Shown here piece after piece: positions 11,857-24,440 of a stretch of DNA of 64,000 nt (positions are counted from its first letter, which is position 1; the number at the start of each line of letters is the position of its first letter). Source of the stretch: Nectonema munidae (lineage: Eukaryota; Nematomorpha; Nectonematoida; Nectonematidae); contig JAUIRK010001056.1 in assembly GCA_030549495.1 (NCBI GenBank), positions 372,001 through 436,000 of the forward strand. Direction: 5' to 3'. Below the pieces are notes generated by a model. The model saw only the letters and a list, made by a program, of their open reading frames with translations. It was not told where the DNA came from and did no database searches. Position numbers and translations under genes: made by a program.

Positions 11857-12332
11857 TCAATGTCAAGAAAATTAAAAAAGTTAAAAAAAAACTTCAGAAA
11901 AGTTTACCTGCTGTGAGAAATTTTCCTTATTCCGAAAGAATGAAAGTTTTGAACTTACCTTCACTTTATTATAGAATAAAGAGAAATGAAATGATTACGA
12001 TTTTCAACATTGTAAAGAAAACTATGATAATAAAAGAAGATGTCCTGCCTGGCTTTTCAACAAGAATTTCTAGATCGCATTGCTTCAAATTTAAAGCTGA
12101 AAGTTTCCAGAACAAGTATCGCCAAACATTTCTAACACAAAGAGCTTTTGAAGATTGGAATTCTTTGCCCAGTGAAGTTGTGAATTCTACTGCGTTGAAT
12201 GACTTTAAAAACAAACTGGATGCAGTTTGGCAGTCTAGGAGATTGATTGTATTATTTTGCTTAATTTCAAGATGCAAATCTTACAGGCATTAGCCTCAAT
12301 TTTGCTTAAATAAATATGTTATGTTATGTTAA
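11857..12332 (+). mobile_element. 5'-truncated CR1/Jockey-like LINE, 3' end
   Basis: Closely related to 30129-30590, starting at tgtcaagaaaattaaaaaag and ending in the same 3' tail (aaataaatatgttatgttatg). It is truncated at the 5' side, as expected from target-primed reverse transcription. An open frame 11913-12293 encodes the last 126 residues of ORF2, including RQTFLTQRAFEDWNSLPSEVV and FKNKLDAVW, the family's C-terminal motif, and this part is intact. The element ends in ATGTT repeats. It is a dead fragment because the RT and endonuclease parts are missing. Confidence 0.85.
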
Positions 12333-14759
12333 ATCAACGATATCAATTTTCATGGTCAAATATTGCATGGCGCTGATTATTATTATAGAAAATACATTAC
12401 TGCCACCAAAATTTTAGATGGCCCATCTTTTCCTTTATTTTTTCGTTCATTCTCCAACGACTGTTGAAGCTGCTTTAAGCTGGTTCTCTTTCACGTTGGG
12501 GTTTTTTCACTTTAATATCCCCTTAACTTAACTAGAAAAGGAGAAACTAAAATTAAAAAAAACAACTGACATACATAAATACAATGCTCAATTTTAAATA
12601 ATCTTCACCATCGAATAGGGCGTTATAGAAAAAAATGAAGCTAAATTAGAGAATATAAAAATGTGTTTATTATTTTTTTTCAAAAAAATATACAAAAATA
12701 GAGTTTCATCATTTGTTACTTTAAATTGAATGTGTGAGATTTGAGAATTCATCCTTTTCAAGATATTGAAAACGTGGAGAAAGTGTTATGGTATAGAAAT
12801 GTTAGATTGGCAAACTTGTGAACTGACATAAAGATTCGATAGTTTTAATTGGCGTGGTGTAATTTAAAAGTATATCCTTGTTTAGATAATAACTTAAAAA
12901 TAAGTTAAACTATAGAAAAAATAAACTATACATTAGATGTTGTAGTTAGCTGTTTAATTAATTAGTTAATTAGCACTAATTATATTGTTAAGTGTAAGAA
13001 GAATTTTTTAGGCTTGATGAAACATATGAAATCTTAATTTTTTTTAAACAAATTAAAAATAATGTCATGAATGTCCCTGTATTTAACTTTTTTGAATGAA
13101 AAATATTTTTTACTTTTTATTATTTTATTCAAACTTTAAAAACATAAATAAACCGTAATTTCTCCAAATTTTTAAAGGCGTAATTTTTAAAAAAAAATTG
13201 AAAATAATGTGTTGTATTTGCATGTTCTGAACTGATTTGAAATGAATTTGTTTTTTTATTTTTTTATAAATTTTTTTATTTTTTTATTGTAAATATTAAA
13301 TAGACATTAAAATACATCGCAAGAATAAAAGTTTTAAAAGTTTAGAAAAGAACTCGATTTACTTTGAATTATTTCGGCCAAAACTATACTTTTAATTCCA
13401 CGATGTAATGTAATGCAGTTAAATGAAATCCCGTTAACGCACAGTTACATAACTAATTATATATCTTACGTGCTATTTAATTTAAAATATCTGTACAAAA
13501 CAAAAAAGATCAGTACTTTTTATGTGCTATTATTTTCCGTGGCTGTTAAATCTGTCGCCCTAGTGAATATTTGTGGACGCTAAGTCCTAGAAAATGGAAA
13601 AGAATATCAATTTCTAAGGAGATTTTTGAATGCACTTCGGTTTTCAGAAAATATCTTTTACACTTGTGTTAAAAATTCAAATTACTTATTTCTTTTATGA
13701 AAAATTATTTTTCTAAATAAATTCAGGAATTGTTGTGACATTGTGCAAATTGAAGACTTCCTTTACAGTTTTCAACAGTATCGCTGTAGAAATGAACCAA
13801 TAATACATATGTTTAAGTTCTGATTTTTAATATTTTTTAGGCCACAATAAGGAATCGAATCTAGACGGACGGATAAGGTACACTCCAACCACTACATTTA
13901 AGAGGGAATGACCGAATTATCTTTATAGATAACTGTTCGTCCAATAGCCAATAGTTGCAACTTTCAAACTCTCCAAAACTTAAATCTTTTTACGTCTCAC
14001 TGGTTGATAGAGAGAGAGAGAAAGAGATGGAAGTTTAATTTTTCAAAAAAACATCGTAAAACATGTTTTGATGTTAGTAAATCTAACTTTAGCACTATTT
14101 ATTAAAATTTTGGTATATACATACAATTTAGCCGAAGGCTGAAGTTTGTCTAAATAATAAGCAAAACTTTTTTACTTTAATTAAATTCATTTTTCAAAAT
14201 AACTACATACTTTGGCTAATTAAATGAAATTTTTTCTAATTAACCAAAAACTTTTGGTAAAATTTTCAATCAAAATCTAAGTTAGAATTCAAGTTAAAAT
14301 AATTAGTTAAATTTTAAAAATAGATTTTAAAGTTTATGAAGTTTAAAAATAACCTTTAAAAAATTAAATCTCATATTCATTTATATATAAATAATTCAGT
14401 AACGTTGTCAAAAAGGAAAAAAATTGAAACTGAATAAAAAAATTGCTTAATTTTTTAACACTAATATAAAAAAACTAAAAAATGAACTTTCCCATTTTAA
14501 CAAAGAATTATTACTGTTTTTAAAAGCTTAATAAGCTTATTTTGATGCTCTTTCTAAGACATAAAACTAAAAAATATCCTTCAGTTTTGTAAGTAAAAAG
14601 TGGCATGTTATTCAATTTCATTTGTAGGGAAAAGTATTCACATTTACTCTTAAAAAACTTAATACCCAAGATAACGTCTTCCAAGTAATTGGTAGACGGT
14701 ATGCAATAAGGGATTTTAGGCCATCCTATTCGTTATCGTGCTTCCATGCTGATAATTAT
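12333..14759. other. AT-rich intergenic DNA
   Basis: No gene recognised. At 13850-13910 the minus strand has a gattcgattcc B-box-like element that may be a decayed SINE. A GA-rich run lies at about 14010-14025. Confidence 0.45.
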
Positions 14760-15200
14760 TTTTATCACTTGTCAGAGGTAGGATGTCTCTTTGTGCTTAA
14801 TAATAATAATGATGATAATGATCAAATATGCTTTCAGCGTTAGGGAAGCTATCACCACGTAAATCTATACTTGTTGCTTAACTTCATTTGACATGACAGA
14901 GACTCTTTGTGTGGGGGAGCCGTTGTTGTCTGGTATTTAGCAAACACTGTCCTAATATCTACCCTCCATCTCTTGCCACTGATTTGTAGGCTGCGCTAAT
15001 CGTTGCAACAACTGCCCTCAGTCCCACACGACAAAGTGTGCCGATTTGCAATTACCTTTTCAATTGTCAGGACTTCTTCTACTTTCTTATCGGCAAGGAA
15101 ATGCCTCTCTGTATTGGAGATCAAAGCGAAAGCGTCTCCTTATCTCGAGTGAACAAAGAGGAATCTGCGTATTGTAAAAACATTATCCTTGCAGTGCAGA
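14760..15200. promoter_or_regulatory. GC-richer non-repetitive island, candidate regulatory DNA
   Basis: Sequence complexity and GC content rise clearly against the surroundings, and no repeat family or good coding frame explains it. It contains an E-box CAATTG near 15060 and a homeodomain-like core caattacc near 15049. The open frame 15038-15265 has an unremarkable composition and runs into a MITE, so I do not call it a gene. An enhancer role is inference only. Confidence 0.25.
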
Positions 15201-15261
15201 GTGCTTCTAAAATTTTATTACAATTAATTAAATCCAAAGTTAATTTGAGTATAAAAACAAG

Positions 15262-15391
15262 TTAACCCGTTTACGACCAGAATAATCAGACGATATCTAG
15301 TGTAAAGCAGAAGATTTGTATTAAAAAGCATTACGCAGACGATTCACATTTTTGTAAAGTCGACATATATCGACTGTGGTCGATAACATAG
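15262..15391. mobile_element. TTAA-flanked MITE, family B copy 1 (right end degraded)
   Basis: Begins TTAA then cccgtttacgaccag. The interior has agacgatatc, gtaaagcagaag and cgcagacgattc. The right end, gtggtcgataac, is a degraded inverse of the left. The copy at 46.3 kb shares the order and text of the interior. The motifs agacgatatc and cgcagacgatt also occur in family A (35.0, 43.0 and 59.6 kb), so A and B are sister families. TTAA flanks with CCC-starting ends are the hallmark of piggyBac-mobilised MITEs. Confidence 0.65.
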
Positions 15392-17068
15392 AGAAAAAGA
15401 ATGTACTAACCTTAACACACATAGGGTAATTATTATTTACTAAATATTATTTTTATCAGACAAACTAAAAATATTCGATTATATTTCAGAGTCTTGAACT
15501 ATTTAGAATAAAAACAAATATTTTTATTTTTCATTTTTTTGAATGGAATTTTTAATTTTTGATTTAAAAAAATTGAAGAAGCACATCGAATTATAATTAG
15601 TTTGTTTGAAAAAGAATATTTTGAAAAGTTTCGACAAGATTTCGCTTACTTTGAAATTTTTCAATTTATAAATAAATTTAAAGTGGAAATTTATTTTCTA
15701 TCTAAATTTTATGGAAATGATGCGAAATAACACGAAATCTTCCTATAACTTTCCGAAATCTTATCATTTAAAAAAAAATTCAAAATAATACGATTATTTT
15801 TTTTTAATTAAAGGGCAATGTTTTTAACTAATTAGGATAAAACATATAAAAAAGCAGGGCATTATAATTTTTTCCTTTTAAATACCTCAAAATATTGAAA
15901 TACAACATGATTTATGAAGGTTTTTGAAAGATTTCAGTTTATTTTGTTTTTTTGAACTTATAATAAAAAATTGTGTATTTTTCATTCTAAATTTATAGTT
16001 AAAAACTTTTAAATTACTAGCATTTTTCAATGTTGTAGCAAAAAATAAGATTTAAAAAAGTTTCAAAAAAAATTCGCTTATTTCGGTGAAAATTCATATA
16101 TTACCTAAATATAGTTTGAGAGGGTGGAAAGTTTGGAGTTACAAAAAAACCAGATGTCAGTAGTAGGGTAGAAAAGAATTTTTATCAATTGAGGGACTTA
16201 GAATTTTCTGTGGTATGTAGGATGTCCTAAATTTTTATACATATAGACTAGCACAAAACATAAGGGGCAATGAAGGGGCAGAAATTGTATCAAGTTAATA
16301 TAGCAGGTCAAAAACATAATAATATTACATCTGTAAAGTCAGTTTCAACTTAATTAGTAAAGTGAATTTGACTGTGGCGTTTGTGAAACATTATCGTGAA
16401 TTAGACAGCATTCAAAGCTTTAAAATTTTTGTTATAAAAAGAAGAATTTATTATTACCCATAAAATATATCAACTTAAATGATATTTTGGCTATGTATAT
16501 TTTAGATATAAGACAAGTAAAAAGACATAGAGGCTTACAAATCTTATTTGGGATGTTATTTCACAAAAACTTGTGCTTATACGGCTTCAAAAATATCTTT
16601 GATAGCCGCCTGTTAAAGAATGTTTTAAGCTGAGAAAAAGTTACTTATTTAAAAACTACTCATTTCCTCCTGTAATATAAATGAATTACAATTAAAAACA
16701 GTCATATAATTACATCAAATAAAAAAATACAAATTTTAAACGACATTTTTTCTCTCACGAAATTATCTAAAAATATTTTTACTATCACTATATATAAAAC
16801 ACTTTCAGCGCTAATGGCTATGAAATTTTAAAAAATCTATTGGATGAATTTTATTTGAGATAAATTATTTTCAATAGCAATAATAATAATAATAATAATA
16901 ATCAATAAAAACTTGACAAAGTTCTTTTATGATAATCTCAAATTGGTGGTGTAGGAGTAACCAGTTATCTATAGTTATAATTCCATTCAGATTAGTCGTT
17001 TTTTGAACAGAGATAGTTTCAATGAAAATTGTAATCATGGCAAATTTTTTCACTATTTTGAATATAAA
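15392..17068. other. AT-rich intergenic DNA
   Basis: No gene or known element recognised. A TAA/ATA trinucleotide run lies at about 16880-16902. Confidence 0.45.
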
Positions 17069-17404
17069 GTAGACCCTCGTTAAGTCGGACTACATGGGGG
17101 AGAAGGGTGTCTGACTATGCCGATTGTCCGACATAACAGAGGGTCTACTATATAAATATATATGGTAGAAAAAAAATATTTCAAATTGGACGAATTTATA
17201 GCCACAATAAGCTTTGGAATAACGTCTAAATTTAGAATGACCGCGAACTACCTATGGAGTAAAAAAAATAAAATGGCTGCCTGTAAGCCAAAGCAAAATT
17301 AAAAAAGTCAAAGAAAATGACCCCTTGTAAGCCTATGAGGGCAAACATTTGTATTCTCGGTCACGGTCCGAGTTATCAGGGTCTGAGTTAACGAGGGTCT
17401 ACTG
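17069..17404. mobile_element. Tigger/pogo-type MITE, apparently compound
   Basis: Left end gtagaccctcgttaagtcgg and right end ttaacgagggtctac are inverted repeats of the CAGTAGACCCTCGTTAA type known from Tigger/pogo elements, with TA next to both ends as the target dinucleotide. A third, inverted copy of the end (aacagagggtctac, ending near 17150) lies only about 80 bp from the left end. The first 84 bp therefore form a complete small hairpin element inside the larger one. The interior is non-coding. It is non-autonomous and would depend on a transposase elsewhere. Confidence 0.75.
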
Positions 17405-18476
17405 TATTTCATTTTTAGTTGTTATATTAAGATGTTATTCAAATTCTATATGTTGATAAACTCTTGCTTTTTTAAAAATTGAAAACGTTTTAAATAATTT
17501 AGCTTATTTCATTATATTATAGCTATATTTTATTAAAGAACAAATAAAATTAGATCCTACAATCGAATCAAATCCTTCTTCCAAAGTGGTAAGAAAAATC
17601 ACTAGATAGTAAAAGCACCCTATTCTAGTGAGTTACGCACTTTATATGCAGGCATTCAACATGAGTGGAACTAAAGACAATTTTAGATCAATTCCCATAC
17701 TTTCATGATGTTAATTTTAGAGATGTGTAAGCATCAAATGGAATAATTAGCTTCGGTAAAAGTCGCCTATTTATGAATAATAGGCATCGGAAAAATCCCC
17801 TGATTAATATTCTTATTATTATTGCGCTGATTCTTTTCTAAAGTTTAAAATAAATCTCAGTTTGCAGCTTTGCTCTATATTTTCTGAATTATTTAATATT
17901 TTTACTAAAATTTCTTAAAATATGATTTTAATTTTTTAAAGATATTAACTGGATTCTCAAAAATATTTTGGAAATATAAAGTTTAGCACAATAATTTGTT
18001 TTTTTTAAACTTAATTAATTAAAAATTAAGTGTATTATTTTAGTTTATGTATTTTTATAATTACTTTTTAACCAGTTGCTTTACTAACCTCGAATGATTA
18101 TTTTTAGTTATCTTCATAAGATTTAACGTCTGGTATTAGAATAAGTATTGGAATCTCTATCGCCAAGATTTTTGGAATCGGCAGATACGTAGTCAATTTG
18201 ACTCAACCTTTTCCTTTTGCAACATTGCTCCTAAATGCCCGCATCTAAGTCAAAAAAAGATAAATTAAATAATCTTGCTATGATGAAAATAACAATAAAG
18301 ACGAAGAATACCAGAGGAATATGGTCTCATCATTTTGTTCTCAAAAATGTATTCATTAGATTCAATTCTAATAATACTTTTTTGCGTATCCAGCGCTAAT
18401 ATGATTGAAATGAATTCGAATAATGAAAAATATTTGCCATTTCAAATTTTTTCTCTTTGACTTGAGTTAAGTTAAG
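17405..18476. other. AT-rich intergenic DNA
   Basis: Nothing recognised. Confidence 0.45.
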
Positions 18477-18612
18477 GGGGTGTGAGTAATGTTTGTTAGA
18501 TACTGAGTTCAAGGTCTTGGGTTCAATCTCGCATCAAGCCTAATTTCTTCATAGTTAGGTACATGCGGAACAATTGTGTTTATGACTAAACACGCATCTA
18601 CCCTTACCTAAG
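18477..18612 (+). mobile_element. tRNA-derived SINE, copy 3
   Basis: Begins gggggtgtgagtaatgtttg, has a B-box derivative gggttcaatctcgc, the family body (acatgcggaacaattgtg) and a decayed tail (cccttacctaag). It is more diverged than copies 1, 5 and 7. Just after the tail, short repeats of acgacta/taagtacgac extend to about 18650. Confidence 0.75.
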
Positions 18613-19328
18613 TACGACAAATTACGACTAAGTACGACTACCTTACCTAAGTCCGCTACTTTGCATGCCAATGAATTCGTTAGCAGAGAAAAAGAAGTTA
18701 GTGTTTTCAATCGTTTCATCATCACGTAAAACAACGAATATATATTTTAGTTAAAATTCTTAGTGGGGTAAAATAACTAAATATGTTATTTTAAAAGTTT
18801 TTCTCGGGATTATTTACCTATACTGATTATTTCTCTGATTTTTAAAAATAAGAAAAGTTTCTAAAATTAAAAATATAACTATAAGGATTATATATTAATA
18901 AAATATAATATTAAGAATTATTTAAATCATTTGAAGCAATTTCTTACTTCCACTAAACTAACTTGTGGTGTAAAACTACTGAACAGAATCTGCTTGAGTT
19001 ATAGTTAATTCAAGCAACAAACTCTTTTCTCTGTTTTGCTTTATTTTTAAAATTTCAGCGTAGCTTTTAAATTTCTTTGAAGATAATGAAGATTTTCTTA
19101 TTCTCATTTGAATAAATCGAAGCTCAAAATACGCTCCGATTCACGGTATAGGATGGAAATCTCACAAGACCTTTGAAATTTTTTTTAAAAAACATTTGAA
19201 ATGGCAAGGCAAGGTGTCAAAGCAACTTCTCAAATCAGCAAAAATCTCAGAAAGTTAAGAGCGGAGAGAAATCGTAAAAACCCTTTGAATTGAAGAACAT
19301 ATGAAATATTTCTCATATGAAACTTTCT
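18613..19328. other. AT-rich intergenic DNA
   Basis: Nothing recognised except catatgaaa-type short repeats directly next to the 131-bp unit that follows. Confidence 0.45.
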
Positions 19329-19459
19329 CAGGAAAATGTTTTGCTCTCCTAAATCCAAATTCCTTACCAAATTTAGTCCATTCCTTTGTGTGCATGAAGA
19401 TTTCAGGCAGGCATTCAGAGATGAATACAGCAGAGCATTTTGTTCTCCCATCAACTCCT
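19329..19459. repeat. 131-bp repeated unit, copy 2
   Basis: Same length as copy 1 at 9954-10084 and about 98% identical by eye. It is embedded in a local array of catatgaa words on both sides (19300-19325 and 19460-19490), as if inserted in or excised from a small repeat. The minus-strand frame is open here too. Confidence 0.8.
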
Positions 19460-22400
19460 TCATATGAACATTTCCCATATGAAATATAGTCCTATATGAG
19501 CTTTGAAACAAAGATACTTCAACGATAACATTCGAAATAACATAGCCTTTTATCTAATGCGCCAAGTAAAAGCAGCCTTATCATTTTTGGACCCGAGCCA
19601 AAAAACAAAAACATAGGATTGTGCCGTACTTAAAGTGACACCAGCAGGGGATTTTAATCCGCAAGGGGCAATAACGCAAAAAAATTGAATAATATATGTG
19701 TATCCACAGATGCGGATTATTCGCTAAAAATTTACATCCTCTTAACACCCTCATCAGCGGATCATTTAACTTTCAACATCCGCATACCCAATTTTCAAAC
19801 ATTTTTATTTTTTCTATATATATAGCAAAGTTTTTTTCGAAATTTTTAAATTTTTACTTCATCCAAAATTTCTATGACAACTATGTCTTTATGATAACGC
19901 ATATACATTGACATTTTCCCTCTCAATTTTTAAGAAGTCCTTACGTTTGCTTAGAATAGCAATTATGATATCCACATCATCTAAAAAAAATTCTGAGCTC
20001 CACAGTCGCGGATAAAAAAAAGTTCACATCCGTTACATCTCTAATGTGTGTTATATATTAGGTATGCAAAAAAGAGACAAGGTGTAGGAAATCATTGTTA
20101 AATTTTTTAATATTACCTTCAAAATAAACTTTTTTTTAAATTTCATCAGGAACAAAGCATTCACGGAAGATCGGATGGAGGAAGGAACACTCTACAATTA
20201 AAATGGCATAAAAATAAGGGGTGAGTGTTTTGGAGTTATCTAGAATTTTGTGAAAACTTTTTTATGCTTACTCGGTAAAATGTTTCCATAAAAATTTGTC
20301 ATCAAGGGTGCAAAAAATTCATTTGCTTCAATCACAAATTTTGAATTGAATTTTTGAAAAAATAGAGGAAACAAATTTTTCATATTTTTTTACTAAATCA
20401 TGATAAATTGTTTATATACCAAAGATTGAATGAATATTTTAGAAAAAAAAATTGACATTTTTTGAGATTTTTATCCGAAAATGTGATGTGAAAATTTAGA
20501 TAAGATAAAATTTAAAGAATTTCTTAACTATTTTTCTTAAAGGAAAACTTGCTAATAGAAAATTTTGAAAAACGAAATGTAATCACATCTTAACGACTTG
20601 ATTTGTCTATACTTTTCAAGGCATAATTTGTGACACGTTTTGATTTTATAAGCGTTTAGATATTTCGTGTCTTAAGTGTGATGGACTAATTATTTGAACG
20701 CGTTTCGAATATTAATTGAAAGACACGAAACGTTAAAACATGTAGTGTATAACATGCTAGTTTCCATATTACATCAAGGCACTCACATTCATTATAGATC
20801 ATTTTTACTTTTGGCTAAGAAGAAGAAGAAGAATTTATTTGAAGTTATATGTGATAATAAAAGTAAAGTTGAGGAACATATGAGGCCAAAAAATCCAAAT
20901 AGCATGAAACAAGCGAGAATTTTGGATATCCAAAAGGCGATTCAGCGACTAGGGTGATTAACCAATATGAGAACGTTTTATTATTATAAAATTGAATGAC
21001 TAAAAGAATGTGTGGGTTTAAAATGTCGCATTTTAAATAAACATTCCTTTTTCCTGGAGGAAAATTTTTAGTATTGTTCAAAGAGGTTTTATGACCTATA
21101 AAAGATTTTAATAGCATATCAATTAACTTTCAAAGTAGAGGAAACTTTTTCTGTTTTGAAATTTCAGAAGATAAGATTAGTGCAAAAACTTTGAAGCATA
21201 AGCCTATGGATAGAATCTTCCTTGAATTCCTGTATATTTTGGAGTTAACTTCTGTAAAAGTATACTATTTTGACTCTTTGAAGGGAATCTCAGTTTTACG
21301 AGATAATAGGGCTTGTGAAATTATTATAGTTGTAATGTCTTGTTTTTAATAAGAGCAAAATGTTCATTTAAATTATTTTATACATTTCTTTGCCAAAGAA
21401 TGGAAGAGGGAGGGAGGGAGAAGGGGCGATCACCCTATGCCCACCTTTGAATCCGCAACTGCTTTGATCCCTCTCAGCGTACCCCTACGAAAAGTTGGGC
21501 CACGAGAGAACATTTGTTTTGATGAATGAAAAAAGCTTTATGAATATAAAAAATGATAGAACTGAATTTATTTCGCACACATGTCTTAAAAAGATTGATT
21601 ATAACAGATGAAGAATAACATTAACATTTAAAAATGTAAAAATACATTGCACATATTGGATTCTATGACAGGAGTAAATTAAGTGATATGCAAGATTAAT
21701 CAAAACGCCTTAAGTAAATTTATCAAATAACATTGGAGAATAAAAGCATAGTAACAAATAAAACAAGTAATTACAGCTTGATAAATTATAAAACATTAAG
21801 TTTGTGCTATAAGCATATAAATTGTGTTCATTCAGAAATGTATAAAGAGTGAATATAAATGAATTGGAATGTAGTTGAAAGAATCTAAGTTCATATTCAG
21901 ATTTAACTTAATTTGAAATAGATTAAAGTAATAATTGAAAATGTGTTTAAATTATGAAAACGAGCAAATGATATATTTTTGGGCTCCGGAATTTGTTTTG
22001 CGCCACCCTGACAATAAAAGTGGCTACGTCTCTAGGAATCCTTAATCACGAGTATATTATCCCACAATGGGAAAAAAATTCTTCCACTTGCTAATTTAAC
22101 TACTAGGCACTCTTGTTCAAATTTTCACTAAAAGTTAGGGAATATTTTTTTAATGGAAATTGCATTGTTCAAAGCTTCAATACTCTAAGTCTAAGTCATG
22201 CTTTTTCCATCGGCGAGTTTTTCACGAGAAATAGTAATTTTTTCACGTTCTTAAGTGTCTAGCTGTTTTTTTGAATGAAAATCTTTTAATTAAGTATCAT
22301 AAAGAAGTATAGTAAGAATCTTATCTAGCCCTGCTAATAAATCGAATGTCGAAGTTTTCTCAAACAAATAATTAATTTTCATATAATTGTAAAATTTAAG

Positions 22401-22859
22401 CAACTTTCTTATTGCATTTTTTCGTTTAGTTGATTAGGGATCTTTTTTTGTTCCGAATCTAATTATTTTTTTTCAATGTGTAACTCTATGATTAAAATAT
22501 ATATAGGAAAATAGTATTCTTGTACGCGTTCCTTTAAAGATTTAATATATTTAAAGGGTTCCGCTAAGCGAAAATTGGTTGACTAGCGCTGCTCTAAGCA
22601 ATCTTTTTAGAATCGAAGCTATTTGCAATCTCGCATGAACATTTACTTGATAATTAAGTCAGGGAATGGATTCTGTTTAAAAAATAAATGCATGAATACC
22701 ATCATTTAACCAAATTTTCTCCACGAATCATAAAGAAAAGAAAGTGCGTAAAATTTGCATTTTTTCACCTATTGTCTCAAATATCCAAATCGTGTACGAT
22801 ATAATGAAGGATGAAGAATTTAGATGTACTTTGTCCATGTACACTCTCTTTTTAATGAT
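19460..22859. other. AT-rich intergenic DNA with weak element ends
   Basis: No gene supported. A short gaa run with tttattt follows at 20820-20840. At 21405-21530 there is GC-rich text (aggggcgatcaccc, cgtacccctacg) similar in style to the poly-G-associated sequence at 61.4 kb. At 22556-22591 the text ggttgactagcgctg, followed by ctctaagc, looks like the right end of a hAT-type element whose left end I could not find. The open frame 20694-20957 has no recognisable content. Confidence 0.4.
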
Positions 22860-23095
22860 AAATAATTGTTATTGAATCAATGCACCTGCACTCAGAGATT
22901 GTTCAGTGGATACATACGCAGAGATGGAGGGAAGAAGGACATCATAGGCTTAGATTTTGCTGTTCAACTTCTTGCTTTCTTCTATTACATCGTAGGAGGA
23001 ATATGATTCGTGGATCCTTAGCAGTGCTATATTTGAAGAGAAACTGCTTATACAAGTTTGGAGAAGGATTAAGATACCATCCATGACATGTATAG
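22860..23095. other. Short non-repetitive complex segment, possible regulatory DNA
   Basis: More complex and GC-richer than its flanks, with a CACCTG E-box near 22882. It is open in several frames but none has convincing coding features. Function unknown. Confidence 0.2.
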
Positions 23096-23529
23096 TTATT
23101 GATAGGGAAAAAGGCTTTGCATTTTTTTTCAAAAAAAATTAGCCAGTAAGTAATAAAATTAAACCAAGTTTCCATTCAAAATCTCTGGCATTATTTGTTT
23201 ATTTTTAAACTTAAAATAAATACAATTTTGAAATTTTGCTGAATGTCTTATGGATCAAAGCATAACGGCTAAATATTCTGCATGTGATAACAGAAAACAT
23301 TGATTGCAAAAAAAATTTTGTTATCGCGTCCAAAGTAAGTCCGTGTTATTTGTTAAGTTTTCTTTTAACGACATAAACGCAACTTCAAATCTTGGCATGG
23401 GAAGCATTTTTCTAAATATTTTGTAAAATTGATTTTTTCATAAAAAAACTTTAGGATTCTTACTTGCGCTTTTTCATTACAAAGTTTACTTTCCAAATTT
23501 ATCTAGCTATATATATGAAAATATACCAT

Positions 23530-23663
23530 AAAGGTAAAAGTAAAAGTTCCAAAAAATGCGCTTCTTTTGTCGAAATATGAGGAAAGAAGGCCTGATCATG
23601 GAATGAATCCGAGACCTTGTGGTAGCGAAATCAAGGTTCTAACCAGCTTTACTCACGCGCCCT
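23530..23663 (-). mobile_element. tRNA-derived SINE, copy 4
   Basis: Minus-strand copy. The tail appears as aaaggtaaaagtaaaag at the left. The body is diverged (a gtcgaaatatga stretch is shared with the 59.8-kb copy). The B-box region is decayed to atgaatccgagacc, and the head is at ctcacgcgcccttaa. One of the older copies. Confidence 0.65.
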
Positions 23664-23860
23664 TAAGATTCTAGCATATTTATAGATAATAATCTCTAAG
23701 AATTTCGTCACAAAGCAAAAATTAATTAAAAAATTAGCACTTATAACAATAATTATATAATATTTTGTAATATTTTTATATATTAAAACACTAATTAATG
23801 AATTTTAATTAAATTTTCAATCTGGTTAACTTGGATCGGACCCCCATGCCATCGCATGTA

Positions 23861-24440
23861 GGGGGGGGGGGGAACAAAAATCGTGTTTTGAAATGAGATG
23901 TTGGTAATTGCGGTGTAGCAATTAAAATTGAGTTGGCAGTCATGATGAGTGGGAAGGTAGGCAGCACAACACATCATTGTTCTTGGAGTGAGGAATGGCG
24001 AGTGAAGCACCTGCGTGCTCCCATGAATATTAAATTTGTTGTGTCGTCGTCTAGCAGCGCAGAAAGCAAATATTTTGATCTTTGACAAGGCAGAAAAGCA
24101 CAGACCCAGCACCTCACCCCACACAACACAACAATGATGTGTTTGCACTATACTTATGCACCAGCACGCTGACTTTTCCTTCCCCCTGGCAACTCTTTTC
24201 AGGGAGGGTGGGGGTCGCGCTCTGAAACTTGCAAGGCGTGCTTTGTTTGTTTTTGCGCGAGTTTGTGTTTGGGTGATATTTCCACCAGCGTGTTTGTTAG
24301 GGAATAAGCGGCAAAGTCTATTTGCAAACAAATGCTGCGGTGCCTCAGCAATTCGAGCCATGATTGGTTCATTCCAAGCCCATCTTTTGTTGTTTCTTTC
24401 CTTATTCAATCCTCTTAGATGTCTGTTTACTCTTTAAGGC
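23861..24440. promoter_or_regulatory. GC-richer island with forkhead, TCF and CCAAT-like sites, candidate regulatory element
   Basis: The most GC-rich non-repetitive segment of the window, preceded by a run of 12 G (23861-23872). Motifs seen: gcaaata near 24066, directly followed by gatctttgac (TCF-like); tatttgcaaacaaa at about 24319-24332 (two abutting forkhead-like cores); tgtttgtta near 24290; and attgg near 24364 (inverted CCAAT). Long frames are open on both strands (minus 23795-24409, plus 24156-24437), but this reflects base composition and I see no domain. Enhancer or promoter identity is inference; the motif matches are short and can occur by chance. Confidence 0.3.

Noticed and set aside
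13995-14030. GA-rich run near 14.01 kb as another GAA-type tract
   Set aside because: It is a short (GA)n run without AATAAAG flanks.
23795-24409. A 204-codon open frame on the minus strand
   Set aside because: The overlapping plus strand is open as well, the residues show no domain or sensible composition, and it runs through a poly-G tract. It is better explained by raised GC content in a possible regulatory island.
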